Shown here: piece by piece, positions 27,801-39,800 of the stretch
Position numbering within the stretch: position 1 is the first letter of the stretch
Layout of the letters: each line of letters starts with the position of its first letter
DNA from: Apostichopus japonicus
Taxonomy: Eukaryota > Echinodermata > Holothuroidea > Aspidochirotida > Stichopodidae
Direction of reading: 5' to 3'
DNA length: 64,000 bases
Assembly: GCF_037975245.1 (NCBI RefSeq)
Contig: NC_092568.1
Location: forward strand, 20,429,001 to 20,493,000
Notes under the pieces: model-generated
Told to the model about the DNA's origin: nothing
Database searches by the model: none
Seen by the model: only the letters and a program-made list of their open reading frames with translations
Made by a program: the position numbers and the translations under genes

Positions 27801-30800
27801 CTGAACAGAACATAGACTTCTAATAATCAACATTTCAAGTAACCTTTTTTAGTTCCGATGGGCAGGTTTTCCAAAGCTACCAAGTAATAAACAAGTAATT
27901 AATATTTTACTAATGAATTTCCATTGGATAGTACTCGACAATACACGACCTGGACACGTTTCATATTTAACTCATTTTACAGCAAATTTGGAATTTGTCT
28001 TCACTACTCAAAATCATCAATCTTGATTAAACCAAGCCATCGACTCGCATTGGTATGTGAGGTAGCATCCAAAATGTATCAAAATCAACTCAAAAATCTA
28101 CTAACATACACAAGTTTGCAACAAGCACGAACACACCGATACCCTGCCGATATCAATCATTAATGAATTTGTGCACACTAACTATGGTTAAAGCTGAACC
28201 TCTACCCTCCCAATTCCTCCCATCCACCCCCCCTCTTTTTTTTTTTCAATACTTTTTCTCCATTAATTTATCAACATTTTGATGCCATTCACTCACTGGC
28301 AATCATAACCGTCTTTGCATTGCCACCAAGACTGTCCTTCAGTAACCATGTGAGGACCGAGTTCCTGTAGGGGACGAAACCGTTGGATCTCCTCTTCAGT
28401 CCTTGAGATGATGACTGCATGTCAACCTCTTCACTGGCTAGACTCTCCATGCTGACTGCAGCTAGAGCATTCTCCGCTGTCAGAGATGGAGAGGAGAAGC
28501 GTACGACATGTTAGTCAGGACTCAGGAGATGCGAAAAGACGTGATTGATTGCAGGCTTTTAAAAATGCCATTATGCAAAAACAGAGCTAAATTTACACAT
28601 TCCCCAACATCATGAAAAGGGTAAAAGACTAGTATCCGTAAGGAAAAAGGGACTCGATGTTCTCAATGAGGGATTTTTTTTCACCAGGGAACTCAAAAAA
28701 GTGCTTTTAGCTAAGAGAGTAGTTGAACTTTGTCGAGGGTATAATCGATACATGGAAAATGGATTTGTAGAAAATGTTGAAGACCGTGCATTAGTGTAAT
28801 TGCTTAATTGAGACAGAAAATTCCTGAGCAAGAGAAGTGAAACTAGGATGGTTTTGAGATAGATGTTAAAATGTTCCAAATATTTTTACCAAACTTCCCT
28901 CAAGGTCAACATTGCAATGTTTTTCTAACTTCTAATGGCTTTTAAAAGGAATATTTGGAACAATTCATTTTCTATTTATTGAAATGGAATGTTATGAGAG
29001 CAGCTGGAGAAAATTATAATTGTAGAAATTGGAGTCACTCCAAGATTAATGTATGTCGTCTAGTTACAGAGTTGTTGACAATTGACAATTCATAATCATG
29101 AATAAATATGAATCTAAGAGACTGACTTCGGTCAGCTTGCGGCTTTGATAAGCCAATGATGACTTGTTCTCGAATACCTGCTTGCAGGAGGATCTAAAAC
29201 TACGTACATAATTTGTTTTTTTCAGTCAAACATCAACATATTTATCCTTGGCACAATTGCAAGAAAAATGAAACCATGTAAGTGAAAGACCCCACAAGAC
29301 CGATGTTCAGAACGGTAAGCTTTGAAAGCAGTAACACAAGCAAGCAGCACGAGTGAAAATAGCCCAGAGATAGGTAAATCGATGTACTGCCCTTAAACTG
29401 CACATTAACCATTTACACACTGATCCACTACTCAACTGCCAGTCTAGGGGAACAAGATTTTTGGTTAAGGTGATTGTCATTTTTATTACTTCCAAAATTT
29501 TGTCTTGGTGAATTTCCTGAAAGTCTCCTCATATTCTGTCAATTTTGAAATCTTATGTTGACAGAAGCATATTCGTTAATAGAGACCTTTGAAAAACCCC
29601 TTTTTCTTCCAAGCATTTCTGCAGCAAATACTGGTAACTGCTCACACATTTTGATATACATTAGCATATAATTAAATTTGTCACACAAAGCCCGTCATAT
29701 CATAAATGGCAAAAAAAAAGAAGAAAAAAAGCACTACCTGGAATACAGTAAAATTGTTTAATGGAACATAGCAGGATTTTCAAGGTTACAATAACATTTC
29801 CAAAGAAGATGGAAAGAAGGGAGTTACGGCGAATTTTATGCTATTAATAATGCAGAAATACCGTTCAAGGTTTGTGAACCGAATATCAGGTATCTATATA
29901 CATATATAAAAGCAAGCATTAAGCCACTAAAGTTTGATATTGCAAAGTTTTAATATAATAGTCCGAGTGTATAACAATATGAAACATTTACAAGTCGATA
30001 ATACATCTATGAAGTTCTCACATTCTCAAAGTATATGATGATGCGTTGTTATTGTTCACACTCTATCATTAAAAACGGCCTCTGAAGAAGATCCTGCTAG
30101 GATCGAAACGTCAGGCCAACTTACTTTTACACATTCTCCTACACAGGCTCTCTAGAGGATAAGCAGTTTGCTAACAGTTTTATTTCATTTTGATCATTAA
30201 AACGGAGAGTTAACACAGGTTGATGTTAAAATTTAAACCAAGAAATGTGAGCAATTAACCACTGTCTGTAAATGAGCTGTGTAACATGAATTACATACAA
30301 TGTTAGAATTTGTTAAAGTAACGTGACTGTTTACCTCAATACCATTGAGGTATACACTAATAGCTTGCAAAATTACAAGATTCGTGTAATATGCCACATG
30401 ACATAATACGTATTACGCATATATCTAGAATGGCAGGGTCATAATTGGGGTGAATTAGTGACAGCAGGACTAGGGTAACACTGATATTGTGAGAACACTC
30501 CTATGGGGTGGTGATAACAATCCAATGGGGGGGGGGTTCTGTTCAAGTGGGAACAACTACAGCATAGAACGGATTGGTAGTGTGAACTTTGAAGCAGTGT
30601 AACAGAGGATAGCACAAGGAGGCCAACACATAAAGAATGATATTGACAGATAAAGCACATAGTGAATGGCTTGTGAAGTGACAATGGACTGAAAAAATTA
30701 CCATAAGGTTCAGAGAAGCTGTAGCAACAGGTGAACAAACAACTACATATTCTTCTCAACAACTATTTATGATGTTTGCTTAAATATGAGGAGGTTCTTC

Positions 30801-33800
30801 TCTGCATGAATTTATTGCTCTGTGTAAATGTTATGCAAGTGAGTATTCTAATAGTGGGCGGTGAGACCTTCTGGCCCACCTTGACTCGTTAAGGTATACA
30901 AGCATTCTAATGAAGGCCATAATGCTGCAGGTTAACTCTAACTAAAGTACATGACAATCCAAACAACCGCATAACATTGGCATAATTTCTTAATTTTATG
31001 AAAGCTTTTGTCAAAACATTACTGACTCCAGTACATTGAACTTTAACATCTATTTCATCATAACAGTAGAAAACCATGCGGTGTTCCTTTCAGTGAATAA
31101 ATGGATTCAACATCTATTTTTAAATCTGATGGAATAACTAAAAACGGTGACAATAGCTTGTTAAAATACAAACATCCATACATATTCTGGACATCAAGTA
31201 TATATTTTCGTGGTATACTGTACATGCAAATGAGAATCATTGGACTATGAATATTTCAATAAATTTGTGAAAAGTATGAATAGTAATCAGAGCAACAAAA
31301 CTATTAACCTACAATTATTGGAAGAGGCATAAGGGAGAGTCTTTCAGCAATGTCAGTTATGGAAAATATTGTACATCAAAAACAGAAAATGGACATTTGT
31401 GAAAGAAGAGACAGATATTAAAGGCTGTTTATGGGGTATTTTGTAGCAAAAGTGTAACATTTTGGAGTAGTAAAAGTGGAACATTAATCAGCTGCAAAAG
31501 TAAACGTAAAACAGATAAATGTAAAATTATAAATAATGCTGAAGGAAAGTTTTGTGACATGACAAGGTAATTTAATATATCGGTTTTAAAAACATATTTT
31601 AAAGTTAAGGAACACTGTCTTCCTTTCAAAGAAACTGAATTTTTCCAGTCACAGAACTCTTTGATACAAGAATGTTTCTATAGGAAATTTCAACTTTTTG
31701 TTCCAAAGGTATTACAGCCAGATAGACCAAGTTAAAGTTATGACTTTAAATACTTTGCTCACTAACATTGACAACAATTCAGAAAGATCTGCTGTCACAC
31801 TTTGATAGACAAACAAGTACACAAAACTTTCCTGTCTGTTTCGAAGGATAAGAACTTAAAAAAAAAGCAAATATATTATAAAACTGATAAAAAGAGAGAG
31901 AGATGTGAAACCAATAATTTGGAAAGCTTCAAAGGCACTGGGGTGATTTGGTGTAAAAAAGTGGGCGAGAGAACTACAGTAACTATAACAAGGCTTACCA
32001 AAGTCACAAGGGTAGCCGCCTGGGAAGAAAAGTATTAGCGTTAGCAGAGATGAAGACAAAAACACGGCAAAATGTCAGCACTGCATTTAGGGCAAAGAAA
32101 CCACGAAAGCATATATCCTTCATCAAAAATTGGAAAGGAATGAACCAATTCTGAGAATTAGATAAATGACCTTCTTCATTCCAATCCTTCTTTGAGGGAG
32201 GATTTAAATTTATTTATTCTCAAATGTTTAACCAGATTTTTCTTTTTTTTCCTCTTTTTTTTCCTTCTTTTTTTTCTGGTTTCTTTGAAAAGGACACTTT
32301 AGAACACGAGCATTGAAAATTTAGTGAAATTATTTCAGCAGCAAACAATTCACATTAAGTGGCATCTTGTTTCTGAATTACTGTGGGAAACTAAAGACAG
32401 TACTACCAAAAATATCATTGACATACATGTAGAGAGATTGTCAGGAATTATTGATCAACAAAATTCATATTGAAATGAACACAAACGATATTTCCCATCA
32501 TCAATATTGTCACTAAAATAATGATACAGGAAATACAATACAGGCCAGATAGGCAAAAAGTTGTAAACAAAATCTTTTCTATGACGTCCCTTTATGCACC
32601 ATCAGCAGAGCTAATGACCTATGTTGTTACCAATAGTTAGTAAGAATGCTGGCATTTTTCTCTTTTTCTTAGGGAAGCCTCGCAAATCTAACCGCCGGTT
32701 CCGGGCCGGCGGAAATCTCGCACCCCTTGCTCATTATGCATGTGCATATTGGTCCCATGGTTGAATGCACACACGCTGGTTGCCAGCCAGAGTAATGAGC
32801 ACAGCGTCCTGACAACACAAGGCTGGTTATTCTTCACAAACAATGAGCAAACTTGGCCAAGTGACCGGATTAACTTTTGCGGTTTTGACAGTCAATAGAG
32901 CGGTAGTTTATGTTGCAAAGTGACTTATACACTAAAATCCGCCACTACCAAATGTCCGAGATTCAGTACTTTATATAATTCTTGCAAATCTTCCACGTTA
33001 TCAAACCTCACAAATAAAATTTCTTGGGTCTCTATGAACAATTGTGACACTCCGCTACTCGAAAGTTCGATAAAAGCAGCCTTTACCTGGGCCTATACAT
33101 TATGAGCCTTGTTCAACGAGTGGTACGTAACTATGAATTAAAAACTGAATCAGCCATTGTATTAAATATATGCCCCCCCAAGAACTTCAGAAAACCCATA
33201 TTGACAAACCAGAATTTAAACAAAACAATAGTTAAGCTATGCCACAAATGTATGTTAAAGAGAGAACATCGACCGTAACGTTGATCTCTGAAGCTAACTG
33301 CGACACAAATTCAACGAATAAACAGATGGTTTAGGCTTGATTTTCCCATTGACTTAGTGTGTTAGGCTGCCATGTGGTTAGAGATATAAGTTACTATTCG
33401 GTGAAAATTTTACTATACGTACATCAGTTTACAACTGCAGTGTTTACCCCTACTTAAATATCATCGTAGGCATACTGTACATGGGCTGCGAATTTTCCCA
33501 TGTACATTGCCAAACAACCCCCCTGTCTAACACCTGTTTGTTAACATTTTTGACATGTTTCCAAAAAACTTTTCATGGAGTAAACTATTTTGGCTCCACT
33601 CTAGAATTAATTAGGTAAGTCAGTAAAGGATCGGTAAAGTTATGCGAAATATTATCTTAGACGTTCAAGAAAAGTATATATCCCCGTAACATTAAGGTAA
33701 GTAAAACACACCTCAAGCCAACCGACTCCTCCGCATGAACAAAACATTCTATTCCCCATGATACACGAGTCTATACCATACAGACATAGCACGATATCAA

Positions 33801-36800
33801 GGCCCCAATAGCTACAGTATGGCTATCTTTATGAAAGTAAACCTTTTAATCCCATGTTTTAGGCCACTTGGCATGATTAACTGAATGCTAAATATTGTTT
33901 CCATGTCCTTGCAGAAAACGTCAACTTCGCAAAATACAATTAGTTGTGTTTTTGTTGTTACGTGAGATCCGTAACCGGCAAAGTGGTTAGGCTATTTACT
34001 ATACACTTAACTATGGTAGGATATTAATTTTTCCTTTTTTTTTTGGTGGAAATTCTAGAAAATACTTTCTTTTCCCCCCGCCAGATGTGGTCGTATGGTT
34101 TATTCATAAATGGGTGTACTAGAGCCTTGTCTACATGACATTAGTTGCATTTAGCACAATATGCCAGTTTCGTGTGAATTTTTCGAAAGTATTTTGCTCG
34201 ATCTTTCGTAAAATTTGAAAGGTGTACCAACTTACTGTTCGTACACAATTGCTAATTTCTCTATTGATTTTCAGAGTAGTAAAGGACGTTTTTTTTTCGA
34301 AGTTCAAAAGTCAGTAAATGAAGTTGATAAACTTTATTTCTTTCAACTTTCTTAACCATGGAATGCTAGAAAAACATTTACACTTAAAACGGAGAAAGGA
34401 TAATCGCATTTTTTCCACATTTATTTCAAATTTCTTTCACAAGAAATTATCGTCATTTGTTCAATCCTCATGTCTACGATCTAGCTGGCTAAAAAAAAAG
34501 TACAGCTTCGCTGGAGTGCGAAAAATTCCCTACAGTCGACCGATTTTTTTTTCACCTAGCTAGGTAGTTTAGGTCCTGTTCTATACAACTTAGTAGGATT
34601 ATTCTAAAGTCATCCCGTATGGTAGGCTCTGGTTCACGCTTGTGTGCACGTGTACAAGAAGTGAGATTGTGATTTCAGTTTTTTAGATTTTTAAATCTTA
34701 AAAATTCAGGAAACTTAATGTCCTTGCAAAAAGGCAACGAAACTTTTTGTTCCTACTTGGCCGACTGGGAAAATAAGAAAGATAGCATTTTAGATTCCTG
34801 CAGTGTAAATTCACATTTCCTTACTTATTTTCACAGAAGTTTTGCTTCTGCAGTAGGATAAAATACGGCGTATAAACATACTATCTTTTTGAAACGTTTG
34901 AATACCTTGAGACTTAGCTATGATGTTTTGTTCAACTCACTATTGTGTTCAAATCGGCTTAGTAAAAACTTGACCGCGGCTGTGAATGTAACTGTATAAC
35001 GTGGAAGGTGGTTTGGAGAGAGTGTGCACTCAAGTGTGACTCATTATCTGCTTGTGGCTGTGCTCATTATAGCCGCGGAAAAATCCACCAGCCCGGACAT
35101 GGCGGTTAGATTTGCGAGGCTTCCCTTATGCTTTTTGTTTTCAAGCAAGTTAGTTCAGGACTTTATTACTCTTGTTAGGGTTTGACAAACTCTGTGCATT
35201 TTGACATCCTCATCAAGGGTAAACTCATAAAGACATGAGATTTGATGTTAATTTTTAATTTCTTTCACATAAATGATCACCAACAAACACAGTTAACATG
35301 TTTTAAAGATATGTTTATCATATAAACCCATTCAAGCAGCATATTGTACCAATTTACATCTACATTCAAATGTTACACAGCTTTAAAAGTCTCGATTGTG
35401 AATATATATTAAAATATTCCTCCAACTATCAGTAAAACAAGATTAATTCCAAGGGTATGCTTGAGAGAGGCTCTTCTTTTTTCCTCCTCCTTGTTGCCAA
35501 TGTTTTATGAAATATTAACAAAAACTTTCTCTTGTACTGACAAAAACCATTTGAACTAATATTATCATATTAGTTCATGAAAACTGACGATAAAAGATTT
35601 CAACTGGAGTCACTGGAGGACACTAAACCTTTAAATTTTCAACTGTTTATTTTTTATGCAAACACATGCTACGCTCCAAGGACGTTGACAGTTACCAACT
35701 TTTTGTGGTGAAGTAGGTACAAAGACAATCACAGCAAAAGTTGAAAAAAATATATTTAAAAACCAAAAATGGTAACTTACCCAGAGCTGATATACAGTTC
35801 CCCAGCATGACCAGAGATTTGTTAATGTTAGCCCCTTCCTGGATCCTGTCTTTGCTGAAGTTCAAATTAGCTCGCTCACTGTAGAAAAAGAGGGTTGTGT
35901 ATAAAGTGGCAATTTAAAGTAATGGTAAGAAAATATAACAACAAACCACAAAATTCTAGTTAAATTTAGGTGAAGTTAGGTGAGTTACTCTTAAATTCAT
36001 ACAACATTTACCTCAACGGTAATACTGTACTTCCAAAAAAGTATCCAAAACACAACCATCAAAACTCACCCTCACCCCCCCCCCACCCACCCTCATACAG
36101 TTAACATGTACCTCTAAGTTTAGCAGTTTACTGTTTTGAATACAAAAACTATTTCATTACTTTGTCTGAATCATGGTTCAAATTTCAATTCTTCAATATC
36201 TCCAAATGGTTCACCACTTGATACAATCAAGCTTTATCCCAATACAGGTTCACAGCATGGGTTGAATGAACAGTGTATACATAATAATGATTGTGAATAT
36301 GCTTGAGTAACCTCTTCATGCAGTTACATAGTAGGTAGGCCTACTATAAGTAAAAGCCAGACTTAGTGTCTTCATTTGTAGTAAGAAAGAAACACAGCAT
36401 GATGACTCATACAAGCACAGCTAAAGTGTCATTCATCACCATCATCGTGGTTCAATCATGTTATTTTAAATTGATAAATGCTCCCTACTATCGGGAGTAA
36501 TTGATTCTCCATATATCTAGTGGAAGTTTGGTACACGTAAGAATAAAACCAAGATTACAAATCCATCATAAGGCAACTGGAAAATCAATCTCTCTCTGCC
36601 CTAATAAACATCTACACATTATCTTTCACACATGGTTTCCCACCTCATTTATATGTGAATTCCTACAGACTTCATGCATGGTTGTTAATTAGCCAAGTTA
36701 ACCCATTTAAGCTATAGGAGTAGTTTGTTCAAATGTAACATGGCGAATTCTGAAATGAAGCAATATACCGTAGGTATGAGGCAAATGTTTTGTAACAATC

Positions 36801-39800
36801 ACCGTCATGGAGCAGGTTTATTGGAAGAACACACTCAAAATTCAGAGAAAAACAGGTACAGATATGAAAAGTTTCATTGGCATGAAACATTCCAAACTCT
36901 TGAGATTTACAATTATAGGGACAAGCAGATTGTTGGAATAGTAAATTTTTTCCCTAGATTGACAATGAGATTTGTTGGAATGACCAAAATAGAATTTGGG
37001 GAAATAAAACCCAAAATATAAACAAATCTAAGGACATGAATGAACATAATTTGTTCCCAAAATCACATTTACTGTTTTTACTTGACTTTTGGCCAGTAAC
37101 ACTAACAGTTCACAACGTTAACTTGATATCTCCTCTTTAATTATTTTAGTGAGAGAACATAACATACTATATGGAAAAGAATCAAAACAATGTGGGGTCA
37201 TCATATTCTTGGTAAAATTGATAGACATAATAGAATTGGTTCTGCATATTGAAACAATTTTTTTGCCCTATATTTAAGGATTTTATTCCCTGTTTGGGTA
37301 TTAACAGAGCTTCATACTGAAAATCAAATGAATACCCTTAACATCAGACACTATCCAACTATGGGAGGATTAGAAATGTTCTCAATGCATTCTTTGAACA
37401 TAACTCATATTAAAGAATGAAACAGAGGGATGGCTTTGGAACCATATTTGATGTTTCCCATGGTTATGTAACTCATTCCTCTCTGAAGATTGTCCAGGTT
37501 TGTCTTTCTTGTTTTTTTTGTTTTTTTTTGGGGGGGGGGGCATTCTTCAGCAGTCAGAAAGCCATGGCAACTATAGAGACTCAGTAAACAAACCAATTAC
37601 TCTCTGTGACATACCTGCCGGCCAGGTCTACCAGGTTAATTTTGCTGACGATCTCACTCGGTAGTTGTTGTTCTATCTTGGCCTGAAGATATAAGCATAC
37701 ATGTATAATAATAATAATAATAATGATCATAATAATAATGATGATCATAATAATAATGATAATGATCATGATAATGATAATAATAATAATAATACTAATA
37801 ATGATAATAATAATCAGCCGATATTTTAACGACACTTAGGTGACCACTAATGTGGGAGAAACCCGCAAGGATTGCAACTCACACGTCGGGTGGCTTCCAA
37901 TTCAACATTTTAACTCAAATTTGGAATCTTTTCAATTTACACAGTCATTTCAGATGGGAAAAATCCATAGATTGCTCTTGAATGAAAACCCACTTTACCA
38001 TGACCCCGCAGGGTATTGAACCTCCTGAATGCTAAGCCTCATTGCTTCAAATGCCAACGCCTTTATCCACTCAGCCACAACAACATGTATAGGATTTTAT
38101 CATCTGATTTGCATATAAAACTCTTCATGCAGGTTGTTTATGGCTATAGGTGATTAGTCTTACCACCAGTAGTTGGTTATACCATTTCATAGGGAGAGAG
38201 GAGGAGATTGGAAATGGGAGGGGGCAGGGAGCCGGGGCAGGGAGAGGGAAAGAGGTGCAGACGGGGACAAAAATGCTTCATAGCATTCATAGTAAATGCA
38301 CTAGTTACTTGAGAGGATTTAGTGCAAACAAAAAACTTACAAAGCTTTTACCATGCATAATTAACAAATATGCAAGTATGTATGTATTTGTTTGATTTCA
38401 GATCCTCCTGCAAGCAGGAACTCGCAAAGTAGCCATTATTGGCTTATCAAAGCCGCAAGCTGACCGAAGTCAGTCTCTTAGATTCATATTTAACGTCCAT
38501 GATTATGAATTGTCAACAGCTCTGATATTGGACGACATACATTAATCTTGGAGTGACCCAAACTCGGGACCTTATGATTGAAAGGCACCTGCGTTAACCA
38601 CTGAGCTAACACTCTTAAGTAGTTACTTCAGTAGCTACTTCATATGCTATGAATGAATATCAACTTTATTTTCATTAAACTTTTGTTCTCTACTATAAAC
38701 TGCAGTGTTAATCTCAAAAACCAAGAGCTTATACAAACCAGAGGGAGTGAGGTATATTAGTTGTAGCATTATTTATAGAAAGCAAACAATTTCTTTCTTA
38801 TGAAATATTTGATTACCTGCACAATCTGTATCTATATTTCTGGCAATGAGAATATGTTGACAAACTGTTATTTTTCTTTGGCTTTACAACGATTACTCAT
38901 CAGATGTCTGGAGCTCATTTACATACTACCAGTCATAAATCTTTCCCTTGATGCTGATTGGTTGATGCAACCATCAGGTTTTGTCACCTCTAACACTCAA
39001 ACCAGCCATGACTCAGTCTCGCTTACCCAGCATAAAACTATGAAAGCCTACCTGCACTTTTCACCAACTTAACTAGAACAGATAGATTATTTCATTCATA
39101 AGTTTAAAACAGCCTGCGTACAAGCATAGCACTCAGCATATGATGATATCCATTTACAGGGTAGAAGTTGCTACCAACTTCAAATTGCTGTTATATTTCA
39201 AATAATGGAATCGCTTTTCCTGCACCTTGACATGATTGGCTGTTAAGACCATCAAGGGATATTTGAAAATAGCTGGTAGGATCTTCGTTATAGCTCAATG
39301 ATAAAAAGAGATCTCTTTGTGTGACTCAACATGCTAAACAGGGAGGATAAATTATACAGAAGATCAAACAACAACATGGGAAATGTTTACATCAAAAGGT
39401 ATTGAAATAAGTGCACACATTCAAAGCAAGAATGAACATTACACAGTTTGAGTCCACACAACACAAAATTGAAACACAAACTTCTTGAGTTTAAAAATAC
39501 CACATGTCACGATATTTACTAGAGGGAAGGGCACTGCACAAAGTTGTAAAACTCAGATTAAAATTATGGGAGAACATGCTGAACATGAGGGTTTTAAATA
39601 CAATATATTGCTACTATACTATACTTCAGATAGACATTGGTGCCAAAGATGCTTAGGTTACGTGGTTTTAAAACTACAGAATGGCACTAATACAGGGGAG
39701 CCACAATGTTATATATGTCAGATAGACATTAGTGCCAAAGATGCTTAGGTTACATGGTTTTAAATATACACGATGGCACGAATAGAGAAAAGCCACCAAG

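Larger units (their letters stand above)
28477..35780 (-). other. Intron 9 (7,304 bp)
   Basis: It contains the 2,454-bp inverted-repeat element (32672-35125), a truncated SINE (29033-29195) and a hammerhead-like motif (30082-30109). A pyrimidine-rich stretch lies at 32236-32285. No additional exon is required. Confidence 0.85.

Noticed and set aside
30439-30762. 107-codon minus-strand open frame, Cys/Ser-rich
   Set aside because: It lies in intron 9 with a G10 run inside it, no recognised motif and no flanking splice sites in a usable phase.
37704-37835. Poly-isoleucine minus-strand open frame preceding the switch II exon
   Set aside because: It is the SINE (ATT)n tail read through into exon 8, not coding sequence. 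The exon begins after the CTTCAG acceptor at 37682.
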